Shown: positions 5,490 through 12,331 of the stretch, piece by piece
Layout of the letters: each line of letters begins with the position of its first letter
Position numbering within the stretch: position 1 is the stretch's first letter
Source: DSNY01 sp016861185
Lineage (GTDB): Bacteria; Pseudomonadota; Gammaproteobacteria; Burkholderiales; Burkholderiaceae_F
DNA length: 12,331 bases
Assembly: GCA_030263275.1 (NCBI GenBank)
Contig: SZOR01000115.1
Coordinates: 1-12,331 of the forward strand
Reading direction: 5' to 3'
The notes under the pieces: generated by a model
Told to the model about the DNA's origin: nothing
Databases searched by the model: none
What the model saw: the letters and a program-made list of their open reading frames with translations, nothing else
Made by a program: the position numbers and the translations under genes

Positions 5490-7091
5490 CTAATGTTCTG
5501 CCGCGCGCGCGGCGGCGAAGGCCGAGCTGCGCCTGCGCAGTCCGGCGGGTCGCGCGGGCTCGGCCGGCGCTTCCTCCGCGTGGCTCTCGATCAGCCGCGC
5601 GGCCACGCCGGCCACGCTTTCGGTCGCGAACAGCGCGCGCTCGGCCATCTCGGGATCGACGTATTCCTCCCAAGGCAGCAGCAGCAGCGCGTAGACCAGC
5701 TTTTCGAACTCGGGCACGAAGCGGTCGATGATGTCCTGCGGATCGGCGCACAGCTTCTTGTCGGTGACCAGACCGAACTGCACGCCGCCGTCGTACGACA
5801 GGATCGACACGCCCACGCCGATGTTGCCCGACTGCGGCACCCAGAACATCATCTGCTTGAGCCGCGCGCCGGCCATGTACAGCGTCTGCTGCGGCCCGGG
5901 CACGTTGGTCATCACCGCGGTCGCCTTGCGCTGGAAGATCTCGAGAATCTGGTTCTGCACCGCGCGCGGCACGAGCCCGGTCATGCCGAGGATCGCCATC
6001 GCGAGCACGGGCATGTAGCCGCCCTTCAGCTCCTCCATGCGCGCGTGCACTTCGAGCACGCGCGCGATCGGGTTCTCGATGCCCACCGGGAGCAGCAGCG
6101 GCACCAGCCCGAACTTGTTGCCGAGCGTCTTCGGCGGACCGGGCGGGCGCAGGTTGACCGGCACCATCGCGCGGATCTCGCAGCCGGTTACGTCCTCGCC
6201 GCGCGCGATGAAGTACTCGCGGAACGCGCCCGCCACGCACGCGAGCAGCACGTCGTTGACCGAGCAGCCGAGCGCGTGACCGACGGCCTTCACGTCCAGC
6301 AGCCGCAGCGGCTCGTTCCACGCGACGACCTTGGAACCCGTGGTCTTGCCTTTCAGGCTGGTCGCCGAATCGCTGTCCATCAGCGCCAGCGCCGCCGCAT
6401 CCTGCGCCACGCGCGCGGCGATGCGCGCGTAGTCGGCGGCCGCTTCGCCGGCGAGGTTCGGGTCCTCCAGCACCGCGCCGTAGGCGTGCAGCACGCGGGT
6501 GGCGATGTCGCCGGTGGCGTCGATCGCCTTGACCGTGGCGTCGGTGAACGGCCGCAGCAGCGCTTCCCAGGTGCCGTCGTACATGCGCCGGTCGGGCCGC
6601 GCGGGCGGCGGTTCGGCGCGGTCGTCGGAGTCCGGGCTCGTCGAGGTCATCGACAGCAGCACGCCCATCAGCGCCATGCCGTCGGCGATGCAGTGGTGGA
6701 TGCGAATCACCAGCGCCGAGCCGCCGTCGTAGTGCTCGACCAGATGCATCTGCCACAGCGGTCTGGACGGATCGAGCGCCTGGCTCGCCAGTTGCGCGGC
6801 GAACCTCTGCAGCTCGGCCTTGCCGCCGGGCGCGGGCAGCTCGACGCGGATCAGGTGATGGTCGAGATCGAAGTCCTCGTCCTCCTCCCACCAGTGACCA
6901 GTCGCGTCCTGCGCGACGCGGCAGCGGAAGCGGTCGTACCGGAGGAACTGGCGCTCGAGCACCTGCTTCAGCCGTTCGCAATCGAGGCGGTCGGCGAACA
7001 GGTCGATCCCGACGATCATCATCAGATTGCCGGGCGAATCCATGCGCAGCCACGCCGTGTCCACCGGTGACATCCGTTGGCGCCCCGCCAT
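5490..7091 (-). CDS. WS/DGAT-type O-acyltransferase (wax ester synthase/diacylglycerol acyltransferase)
   Basis: A 533-residue protein of the bacterial WS/DGAT family, which esterifies an alcohol or diacylglycerol with acyl-CoA to make wax esters or triacylglycerol at the membrane surface. The catalytic motif HHxxxDG is present as HHCIADG (132-138), preceded by PLWQMHLVEH (111-120). Further family blocks are CSVNDVLLACVAGAFREY (276-293), VPVNLRPPG (310-318), and later TNVPGPQQTLYMAG and SYDGGVQFGLVTDK. The Ala/Arg-rich C-terminal tail is probably disordered. The ATG at 7091 (MAGRQRMSPVDTAWL) has GAGGAGGAG directly upstream; homology normally starts with MSPVD, matching residues 7-11. It is divergent from the acyl-CoA-binding protein, and no intrinsic terminator is obvious after it. 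Wax, triacylglycerol or other acceptor cannot be told from sequence. Confidence 0.92.
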   Translation of the reverse strand: MAGRQRMSPVDTAWLRMDSPGNLMMIVGIDLFADRLDCERLKQVLERQFLRYDRFRCRVAQDATGHWWEEDEDFDLDHHLIRVELPAPGGKAELQRFAAQLASQALDPSRPLWQMHLVEHYDGGSALVIRIHHCIADGMALMGVLLSMTSTSPDSDDRAEPPPARPDRRMYDGTWEALLRPFTDATVKAIDATGDIATRVLHAYGAVLEDPNLAGEAAADYARIAARVAQDAAALALMDSDSATSLKGKTTGSKVVAWNEPLRLLDVKAVGHALGCSVNDVLLACVAGAFREYFIARGEDVTGCEIRAMVPVNLRPPGPPKTLGNKFGLVPLLLPVGIENPIARVLEVHARMEELKGGYMPVLAMAILGMTGLVPRAVQNQILEIFQRKATAVMTNVPGPQQTLYMAGARLKQMMFWVPQSGNIGVGVSILSYDGGVQFGLVTDKKLCADPQDIIDRFVPEFEKLVYALLLLPWEEYVDPEMAERALFATESVAGVAARLIESHAEEAPAEPARPAGLRRRSSAFAAARAAEH

Positions 7092-7101
7092 CGTCTCCTC
7101 C

Positions 7102-7130
7102 TCGTCGTCGCGCACCCGCGCCGGCATAAT
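7102..7130 (+). promoter_or_regulatory. candidate promoter of the acyl-CoA-binding protein gene
   Basis: CATAAT at 7125-7130 matches five of six bases of a -10 box in otherwise very GC-rich DNA, 38 bp before the ATG at 7169. The -35 position 17 bp upstream (TCGTCG, 7102-7107) is poor, three of six. The 77-bp gap between the divergent WS/DGAT and ACBP starts must hold both promoters, so the site is plausible but weak. Confidence 0.3.
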
Positions 7131-7168
7131 AGCCGCGCGCGCCGTTCCGGCCGCGCATGGAGGAGAAG

Positions 7169-7426
7169 ATGAGCGAGCTGAAGGCGAAGTTCGAGAAGGC
7201 CGTCGCGGATTCGAAGAACCTGGCCGAGCGCCCCGACAATGCGACGCTGCTGAAGATCTACGCGCTGTACAAGCAGGCCACCGTCGGCGACGTCGAAGGC
7301 AAGCGGCCGGGATTCACCGACATGGTCGGCCGCGCGAAGTGGGATGCGTGGAACGAACTGAAGGGCCTCGCGAAGGAAGACGCGATGCAGCAGTACGTCG
7401 ACCTGATCGATGAACTGAAGGGTTGA
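7169..7426 (+). CDS. acyl-CoA-binding protein (ACBP)
   Basis: An 85-residue four-helix ACBP that binds medium- and long-chain acyl-CoA in the cytoplasm, buffering and delivering it to acyl-CoA-using enzymes. The whole protein is one ACBP domain: IYALYKQATVGD (30-41), RPGF (46-49) and AKWDAWNELKG (56-66). The ligand residues known from bovine ACBP (Tyr28, Tyr31, Lys32, Lys54, Tyr73) are all conserved with a constant +3 offset: Y31, Y34, K35, K57, Y76. The second ATG (7169, MSELKAKFE) is preferred over 7157: it has AGGAG at proper spacing and gives the standard ACBP N-terminus. This is the only plus-strand gene in the window. It is divergent from WS/DGAT, a likely partner in acyl-CoA use, and ends at a strong terminator. 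Confidence 0.95.
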   Translation: MSELKAKFEKAVADSKNLAERPDNATLLKIYALYKQATVGDVEGKRPGFTDMVGRAKWDAWNELKGLAKEDAMQQYVDLIDELKG

Positions 7427-7446
7427 TCGCCCGCCGCACAAACGAA

Positions 7447-7471
7447 GGGTCCGCAGCGCGGGCCCTTTTTT
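7447..7471 (+). terminator. Rho-independent terminator after the ACBP gene
   Basis: GGGTCCGC (7447-7454) pairs with GCGGGCCC (7458-7465) across a 3-nt loop, with one T-G wobble, followed directly by six T residues (7466-7471). It lies 20 bp after the ACBP stop. Between convergent genes, it may also stop minus-strand transcription from the PHA-system gene (stop at 7483), but the T-tract on that side is only TTCGTTT. Confidence 0.88.
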
Positions 7472-7482
7472 CAGTGCGGCGT

Positions 7483-7821
7483 TCAGGCCCTACCCTTGCC
7501 GCCCTTCTTCGCGGCTGCCTTCGCCGACGCGTGCGAGGGCTTGGCCCTGTCCAGCAACTCGTCGAGGTGATGTTCGATGTGCTGCTCGAACCTGGCCTTG
7601 AACGGTCTCAGCAGGAAGCCGAGCTTCACGTTAAGGTCGATGTGCGAGTCGGTCACGTGCATGTGGCCCTCGACGCCGGTGCGGTGGAAGTGCAGCGTGT
7701 CGCCTTCCCATTCGCTGACCAGGTCGTACTCCTCAGCCAGATCGTCAGCGGTCTTCTGCGCGATCTTCTTCGCCTGCGCGAGTGGCAGGCTGTGCTTGCG
7801 CGTGTACTTGATGTCCGACAT
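7483..7821 (-). CDS. polyhydroxyalkanoic acid system family protein
   Basis: A 112-residue small protein matching the PHA-system family found near polyhydroxyalkanoate granule genes. Typical blocks are SLPLAQAKKIAQKTADDLAE (11-30), WEGDTLHFHRTGVEG (38-52), and IDLNVKLGFLLRPFKARFE (61-79) followed by QHIEHHLDELL (80-90). The C-terminus (from about 91) is Ala/Lys-rich (HASAKAAAKKGGKGRA), a basic tail probably added to the family core. No signal peptide or membrane segment is visible. The ATG has AAGGAG 7 nt upstream. It is the last gene of the five-gene minus-strand run, 12 bp after the hydroxyacid dehydrogenase stop. Its molecular function is not established, and no PHA synthase or phasin lies in the window. 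Confidence 0.85.
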   Translation of the reverse strand: MSDIKYTRKHSLPLAQAKKIAQKTADDLAEEYDLVSEWEGDTLHFHRTGVEGHMHVTDSHIDLNVKLGFLLRPFKARFEQHIEHHLDELLDRAKPSHASAKAAAKKGGKGRA

Positions 7822-7833
7822 CGGGCGGCTCCT

Positions 7834-8823
7834 TCAGGTGCGTCGAGCTTGCCACACGTCCGGGTTCAGCAGCGACGGCGGCTGCCGGCCGGCGAGCGTT
7901 TCGGCCAGGTTGCGCATCGCCAGCCGCGCCATCGCATTGCGCGTGGCGCGCGTGCTCGACGCGATGTGCGGCGTCAGCACGGCGTTTTCGAGTTCGAGGA
8001 AGCCGCGCCGCAGGTTCGGCTCGTCCTCGAACACATCGAGCCCCGCCGCGGCGAGCCGCCCGTTCTTCAGCGCGTCGATCAGGGCGTCGTCGTCGACCAC
8101 GCCGCCGCGCGCGATGTTGACGAGCACCGCGGTAGGCTTCATCAGCGCCAGCTCCGCCGCGCCGATCAGGTGATGCGTGTCGCGCGAGTACGGCACCATC
8201 ACGATCAGGTGGTCGGCCGCGCGCAGCAGGTCTTCCTTGGTCGCCCAGATCGCGCCGCCCTCCTGCTCCGCGGGCAGGCGCGTGCGGTTGTGATACGCGA
8301 CGCGCATCGAGAATCCCGCCGCGCGCCGCGCGATCGCGCGACCGATGCGGCCCATGCCGATGACCCCGAGCGTGGTGCCGTGCAGCTCGGCGCCGAGGAA
8401 CATCTCGAACTCCCAGCGCTTCCAGTGTCCCGCGCGCAGCCAGCGCCCGGACTCGCAGACGCGCCGCGCCGCCGCCAGCAGCAGCGCCCACGCATGGTCG
8501 GCGGTCGCCTCGTTCAGCACGTCGGGCGTGTTGGTCGCGACCACGCCCAGCTTCGTACAGGCGGCCAGATCGATGTTGTTGTAGCCGACCGCGATGTTGG
8601 CGACGATCTTCAGCCGCGGGCAGCGCGCGAGCAGGGGCTCGTCGATGCGGTCGCCCGCGGTGATCAGCGCGCCGTCGGCGTCGGCGAGCCGCTCGGCGAG
8701 CTGCTCGGGCGCGAGCGACAGATCGGCCTGGTTGTCGACGAGATCGTAGCTTTCCTTCAGTTCGTCGATCAGCGCCGGGAAGATCCGGCGCGTGACCGCG
8801 ACGCGGTAGGGTCGCTTGCTCAT
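7834..8823 (-). CDS. D-2-hydroxyacid dehydrogenase (glyoxylate/hydroxypyruvate reductase type)
   Basis: A 329-residue NAD(P)-dependent D-2-hydroxyacid dehydrogenase that interconverts a 2-oxoacid and a D-2-hydroxyacid in the cytoplasm; glyoxylate and hydroxypyruvate are the likely substrates. Visible parts are VGYNNIDL (79-86), the Rossmann loop GMGRIG (156-161), and the catalytic triad Arg239 (NIARGG), Glu268 (DVFEDEP) and His286 (TPHIASS), whose spacing equals that of D-glycerate dehydrogenase. Coenzyme choice is not certain: NR at 179-180 follows beta-2 with no acidic residue in view, which hints at NADPH. The ATG at 8823 overlaps the antiporter stop by 4 bp (ATGA), so the start is fixed by coupling and homology (MSKRPYRVAVTRR). 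The long in-frame upstream extension is a shadow of the antiporter gene. Confidence 0.92.
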   Translation of the reverse strand: MSKRPYRVAVTRRIFPALIDELKESYDLVDNQADLSLAPEQLAERLADADGALITAGDRIDEPLLARCPRLKIVANIAVGYNNIDLAACTKLGVVATNTPDVLNEATADHAWALLLAAARRVCESGRWLRAGHWKRWEFEMFLGAELHGTTLGVIGMGRIGRAIARRAAGFSMRVAYHNRTRLPAEQEGGAIWATKEDLLRAADHLIVMVPYSRDTHHLIGAAELALMKPTAVLVNIARGGVVDDDALIDALKNGRLAAAGLDVFEDEPNLRRGFLELENAVLTPHIASSTRATRNAMARLAMRNLAETLAGRQPPSLLNPDVWQARRT

Positions 8824-10235
8824 AGGAAGAAGATGAAGGTCAGCAGTCCGAAGATCGGCAGCAGGATCGCTCCCGACCACAACATGTAGCCGAAGAAGCT
8901 CGGCATGGCAATGCCGCTGTCCTCGGCGATCGCCTTGACCATGAAGTTCGGCGCGTTGCCGATGTAGGTGTTGGCGCCCATGAAGACCGCGCCGGCCGAG
9001 ATCGCCGTCAGCGTCGGCGCGAGTGTAGTCATCAGCGCCTGCGGGTCGCCGCCGGCGAGGTTGAAGAAGACCAGATACGTCGGCGCGTTGTCGAGGAAGG
9101 ACGACAGCGCGCCGGTCAGCCAGAAGTAGGCGGCGTCGACCGGACGGCCCTCCCCGTCGGTCACCAGCCGCACCAGGTCGGCGAACGCGCCGGACTCGCC
9201 CGCACGCAGCATCAGCAGCACCGGCGCCATCGTGATGAAAATGCCGAAGAAGAGCTTCGCGACCTCGGCGATCGGCGCCCAGCCGAACTCGTTGGACTGC
9301 CGCGTCGCCTTGGGCGTGATCGCCAGCGAAACGGCGGCGACGGCCAGGAAGATCGCGTCGCGCACGAGGCCCTCGAGCGGCAGCTTCTGTCCCAGCACGT
9401 CGATCTCCACGGCGGGCTTCCAGAGGCCGCTCATCAGCACCGCGCCGAGCACGAGCGCGAGCAGCAGGAAGTTGACGCTGCCCTCGATGCGCAGCGCGCT
9501 GACGGGCGTCGGATCGCGCTTCAGCCCCTGCGCGATGTCGCGCATGTACAGCGCCGAGTCGAGCGCGAAATACAGCGCGAGCAGGATCGCCAGCACGAAC
9601 AGCATCGGCGCGAACATGTGCTGCATCGTCCAGAAGAAGCTCACGCCCTTCAGGAAGCCGAGGAACAGCGGCGGGTCGCCGAGCGGAGTCAGCGAACCGC
9701 CGACGTTGGCGACGATGAAGATGAAGAAGACGATCGTGTGCACGTTGTGCCGGCGGTCGTCGTTGGCGCGGATCAGCGGCCGGATCAGCAGCATCGCGGC
9801 GCCCGTCGTACCCATGAAGCTCGCGAGCACGCCGCCCAACGCGAGGATGCCGGTGTTGATCATCGGCGTGCCGTTCAGGTTGCCGCGCAGGAAGATGCCG
9901 CCGGCGATCACGTACAGCGTGCCGATGAAGACGATGAAAGGCAGGAACTCCAGCAGCAGCGTGTGCAGCGCCAGCTCGATCGCAGTGCGCGCGCCGAACG
10001 CCAGGCCGAGCGGCACGACGCACGCGAGCGCCCATGCGAACGCGATCTTGCCGTAGTGGTGATGCCAGACGCGCAGCGCGACCAACGGCATCAGCGCGAT
10101 CGACAGCAGGATGCCCACGAAGGGCAGCGCCCACCCGAGCCCGAGCCGGGTTGCGTCGAACTCGGCCGCCACCGCGGCACAGGGCGCGATTGCGGCGACC
10201 AGCGCCGCCGCGTGCGCGATGCGGATTCCCTTCAA
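8820..10235 (-). CDS. Na+/H+ antiporter-like membrane protein (CitMHS/ion transporter superfamily)
   Basis: A 471-residue polytopic inner-membrane protein with about 11-12 hydrophobic segments. It fits the putative citrate/Na+-H+ antiporter group of the ion transporter superfamily. The two halves carry related re-entrant motifs: NVGGSLTPLGDPPLFLGFLKG (177-197, split here by function around GDPP) and YIGNAPNFMVKAIAE (424-438), plus FLDNAPTYLVFFN (380-392). The N-terminus (to about 24, ending AVAA) looks like a cleavable signal or first membrane helix. The start is TTG, not ATG: the codon at 10235-10233 is TTG and GGGGGAG lies 3 nt upstream. It lies 43 bp after lutC and overlaps the dehydrogenase by 4 bp. 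Ion or organic-acid substrate cannot be settled from sequence. Confidence 0.88.
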   Translation of the reverse strand: MKGIRIAHAAALVAAIAPCAAVAAEFDATRLGLGWALPFVGILLSIALMPLVALRVWHHHYGKIAFAWALACVVPLGLAFGARTAIELALHTLLLEFLPFIVFIGTLYVIAGGIFLRGNLNGTPMINTGILALGGVLASFMGTTGAAMLLIRPLIRANDDRRHNVHTIVFFIFIVANVGGSLTPLGDPPLFLGFLKGVSFFWTMQHMFAPMLFVLAILLALYFALDSALYMRDIAQGLKRDPTPVSALRIEGSVNFLLLALVLGAVLMSGLWKPAVEIDVLGQKLPLEGLVRDAIFLAVAAVSLAITPKATRQSNEFGWAPIAEVAKLFFGIFITMAPVLLMLRAGESGAFADLVRLVTDGEGRPVDAAYFWLTGALSSFLDNAPTYLVFFNLAGGDPQALMTTLAPTLTAISAGAVFMGANTYIGNAPNFMVKAIAEDSGIAMPSFFGYMLWSGAILLPIFGLLTFIFFL

Positions 10236-10251
10236 CGCTCCCCCTTCCCCG

Positions 10252-10272
10252 CCGTCCGGACGAGTCGGACGG
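10252..10272. other. hairpin between lutC and the antiporter gene
   Basis: CCGTCCG (10252-10258) and CGGACGG (10266-10272) form a 7-bp stem with a 7-nt loop in the 43-bp gap. On the minus strand it is followed by the purine-rich GGGGAAGGGGGAG ribosome-binding region and the TTG start, with no T-run, so it is not a standard terminator. It could tune expression of the antiporter relative to lutC. Confidence 0.4.
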
Positions 10273-10278
10273 TCTGCG

Positions 10279-10974
10279 TCATTCTTCTGTGGCGATGATC
10301 AGATGCACGCGGTACGGGCCATGCGCGCCGAGCACCACCGTCTGTTCGATGTCCGCCGTGCGCGACGGTCCCGACACCATGTTCAGCGCGCGCGGCAGCA
10401 TCTGCCGCGCGTCACCGCGCTCGCCGCGCAGCAGCGCGAACGCGTCTTCCATGCCGGCGACGATGCGCGACGCGCGCACCAGCGCGACGTGCGTCTCCGG
10501 CAGCAGATGCGTCGACGCCGGCGTGTCCGGCCCCGACAGCAGCACGACCGTTCCCGTCTCCGCCAGCGCGCAGTAACAGCCGGTGATGCCGACCGCATCC
10601 GCTCCCTGCGACTCGTCGAAGCGGGGCGCGCGGAACTCGACCTCGAGCCCGGCGCCCGCCCAGTCGAGTCCGGCGAGCGCGGGCCAGGCCACCGCACGCC
10701 TTCCGAGCGCCTGCGCGTCGAGATGGCGCGCGACCGCGGCGGGCGCGTCGGCGAACCGCGGCACTTCGTCGACCGTGCTCGCCATCTTCTCCGACATCGC
10801 GCGAAAGCGGGTTCGCAGGTCGCCTTCGAGCGCCGGCCGCGGCCCGGCTGGATGGCGCGCGAGATAGTCCTCGGCCAGCGCGCGCTCGGTCGCGACCGGC
10901 TCGCCCATGCGGTGCTGGTTGACGCGGATGCGCTTGAAGATCGCGGCGCGCGCGCGGCTGGTGTCGAAACTCAC
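10279..10974 (-). CDS. lutC: LutC-like lactate utilization protein (LUD domain)
   Basis: A 231-residue LUD-domain protein of the LutC/YkgG family, about the usual length (220-240). LutC is one of three proteins (LutA, LutB, LutC) needed in Bacillus subtilis for an iron-sulfur L-lactate oxidation route. The family signature SGPSRTADIEQTVVLGAHGP is at 201-220. Others are GITGCYCALAETGTVVLLSG (129-148), THLLPETHVALV (155-166) and the N-terminal helix RARAAIFKRIR (7-17). No cysteine cluster for iron-sulfur binding is present, as expected for LutC. The start is taken as GTG at 10974, where family homology begins, 10 bp after the aminotransferase stop; the site before it is weak (GAG 9 nt upstream). 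An ATG at residue 23 would cut the first helix. No lutA or lutB lies in the window. Confidence 0.88.
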   Translation of the reverse strand: MSFDTSRARAAIFKRIRVNQHRMGEPVATERALAEDYLARHPAGPRPALEGDLRTRFRAMSEKMASTVDEVPRFADAPAAVARHLDAQALGRRAVAWPALAGLDWAGAGLEVEFRAPRFDESQGADAVGITGCYCALAETGTVVLLSGPDTPASTHLLPETHVALVRASRIVAGMEDAFALLRGERGDARQMLPRALNMVSGPSRTADIEQTVVLGAHGPYRVHLIIATEE

Positions 10975-10984
10975 GGGTTCGCGC

Positions 10985-12187
10985 TCAACGGGTCGCCTTG
11001 CGAACGAAATCGGCGATGCGCGCGACGCCGGCTTCGATCGCCGCTTCGCTCGTCGCGTACGAAAAGCGGATGTGCTGGCCCTCGCCTTCGATGCGCGGCC
11101 CGAAGTGGATGTCGGCGAGCACCGCCACGCCGGCCTCGTGCAGCAGCCGCTTGCGCAGTTCCTCGGAGTCCTTCGCGCCGATGCGCGCGCAGGCCTCGGT
11201 GACGTTGGGCCACGCGTAGAACGCACCGCCCGGCGAAGCGCAGCGAAAGCCCGGCACGTCGTTCAGCAGCTGCACGATCAGATCGCGCCGCACGCGGAAG
11301 CGTGCGCGCATCTTTTCCGCTTCGTCCTGCGGGCCGGTCAGCGCGGCGAGCGCGGCCCACTGGCTGATCTGGCTAGCGCAACTTTCGGTGTTGGTGATCC
11401 AGCGCGTGAACACCGGCGCCAGCGTGCGGTTGGCGGTGAAGCCGATGCGCCAGCCGGTCATCGCGTAGGTCTTCGATGCGCCGTCGGAGACGATCGTGCG
11501 CTCCTGCATGCCGGCCAGGCTCGCGATCGAAACGAACTCGCCGTCGTAGACGAGCTTCGAGTAGATCTCGTCGGCGTAGACCCACACCTGCGGGTGCTTC
11601 GCCAGCACCGCGGCGATCGCTTCGAGATCGCGCCGCGCGAGCAGCCCGCCGGTCGGATTCTGCGGCGAATTGAGGATCAGCAGCTTCGTCCTCGGCGTGA
11701 TGCGCGCGGCCAGTTCGTCCGGATCGAACGCGAAGGCGCGCGACTCGCGCAGCGACAGCGCGACCGGCACCGCGCCGTTGGCGACGATCTGCGATTCGTA
11801 GATCGGGAAGCCCGGCACCGGGAAGATCACCTCGTCGCCGGCACCGTAGTCGGTCGTCGAGGCGATCGCGTACGCGATGAAGGGCTTGGCACCCGCGCCG
11901 ACGACGACGTCCTCCGGCGCGATGTCGATGCCGCGCAGCTTCGCCATCGACGCCGCGGCCGCGGCGCGCAGTTCGTCGATGCCGGCCGACGGCGTGTAGC
12001 CGTGCCTGCCGCCGCGGATCGCTTCGACCGCGGCGTCCTGGATGTGGACCGGCGTCGGAAAGTCCGGCTGGCCGATGCAGAACGAAACGATGTCCTTGCC
12101 GGAGCGGATCAGTTGATTGACTTCGGCCAGGACGACGAAGGCGTTTTCGGTGCCGAGCGAGGCGGCGCGTCGGGAAAGTGCGGGCAT
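10985..12187 (-). CDS. pyridoxal-phosphate-dependent aminotransferase, class I/II
   Basis: A 400-residue cytoplasmic fold-type I aminotransferase, near the aspartate aminotransferase Ib length. It moves an amino group between an amino acid and a 2-oxoacid. Blocks in order are IGQPDFPTP (38-46), GYTPSAGIDELR (63-74), VGAGAKPFI (96-104), ILNSPQNPTGG (171-181, PLP-binding Asn177), YADEIYSKLVYDG (204-216, Asp206 and Tyr209), SDGASKTYAMTGWRIGF (234-250, Schiff-base Lys239 and Arg247) and, near the end, IRFSYATS with the substrate-carboxylate Arg. Amino-acid specificity cannot be read off. The ATG at 12187 has only a weak GGAA before it. It is the first gene of the five-gene run, with a TACAAT-type -10 box 24 bp upstream. 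Confidence 0.92.
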   Translation of the reverse strand: MPALSRRAASLGTENAFVVLAEVNQLIRSGKDIVSFCIGQPDFPTPVHIQDAAVEAIRGGRHGYTPSAGIDELRAAAAASMAKLRGIDIAPEDVVVGAGAKPFIAYAIASTTDYGAGDEVIFPVPGFPIYESQIVANGAVPVALSLRESRAFAFDPDELAARITPRTKLLILNSPQNPTGGLLARRDLEAIAAVLAKHPQVWVYADEIYSKLVYDGEFVSIASLAGMQERTIVSDGASKTYAMTGWRIGFTANRTLAPVFTRWITNTESCASQISQWAALAALTGPQDEAEKMRARFRVRRDLIVQLLNDVPGFRCASPGGAFYAWPNVTEACARIGAKDSEELRKRLLHEAGVAVLADIHFGPRIEGEGQHIRFSYATSEAAIEAGVARIADFVRKATR

Positions 12188-12211
12188 GAGGGTTCCGTGC
12201 AGCGTCGCGCG

Positions 12212-12217
12212 ATTGTA
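12212..12217 (-). promoter_or_regulatory. candidate -10 box for the aminotransferase-led run
   Basis: TACAAT on the minus strand (12217-12212) matches five of six -10 bases, with a plausible transcript start 15-20 bp before the ATG at 12187. No good -35 is seen at 16-19 bp spacing, so an activator or an extended signal would be needed. The rest of 12188-12331 holds no gene I can support, only small GC-rich hairpins (for example 12296-12312). Confidence 0.3.
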
Positions 12218-12331
12218 GAACCTGTCTCAGAGTCCCCGACGGTCGCGTTGCGACGAGAAGCGGGCGGATGCTAGGCGGCGCGCGAAGGACAGTAGCTTGG
12301 CCTACGGCCGAGCGCGCCAACACCGCAGACG

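Noticed and set aside
10907..12274. 455-codon plus-strand open frame opposite the aminotransferase
   Set aside because: Mirror frame of a convincing PLP aminotransferase; low-complexity Arg/Ala/Asp protein with no motifs.
12188..12331. Possible divergent gene starting at an ATG near 12268
   Set aside because: Only about 20 codons before the edge, no ribosome-binding site and no recognisable protein.

Overview
The window is about 65-70% GC or more, and every gene is of a type common in Betaproteobacteria, most plausibly Burkholderiales. Pointers are a bacterial acyl-CoA-binding protein, a PHA-system protein, a WS/DGAT-type acyltransferase, LutC, and a two-subunit E1 2-oxoacid dehydrogenase. 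The lineage is an inference from gene content and base composition; there is no rRNA to test it. Very long plus-strand reading frames run opposite most genes, but they are mirror frames caused by GC-rich codon use.

Layout: (1) 1-2446, minus strand, is a 2-oxoacid dehydrogenase operon in the order E1 alpha, E1 beta, E2, with overlapping junctions; E2 runs off the left edge. (2) 2576-4031, minus, holds a DUF924 protein and an AlaX-type alanyl-tRNA editing protein. The 154-bp gap between them contains a second, diverged copy of the last 14 codons of alaX and a small REP/MITE-like palindromic element. (3) 4107-5294, minus, is an exported fusion of a PhnD-like solute-binding domain and a rhodanese domain. 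(4) 5490-7426: a WS/DGAT acyltransferase (minus) is divergent from an acyl-CoA-binding protein (plus), which ends in a clear intrinsic terminator. (5) 7483-12187, minus, is a tightly packed five-gene run: PLP aminotransferase, LutC, Na+/H+-antiporter-like membrane protein, D-2-hydroxyacid dehydrogenase, PHA-system protein. Junctions are 10 bp, 43 bp, a 4-bp overlap and 12 bp, so this is probably one transcript.

Together the genes point to acyl-CoA and organic-acid carbon flow. A dehydrogenase complex makes acyl-CoA. WS/DGAT, ACBP and the PHA-system protein handle acyl-CoA and storage compounds. The right-hand run holds enzymes of 2-oxo and 2-hydroxy acids next to a membrane antiporter. No CRISPR array, tRNA, rRNA, transposase, phage gene or defence cassette was seen. 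The least ordinary items are the alaX 3' remnant with its adjacent palindromic element, the PhnD-rhodanese fusion, and a lutC that lacks lutA and lutB nearby. I found no convincing entirely new multi-gene system.
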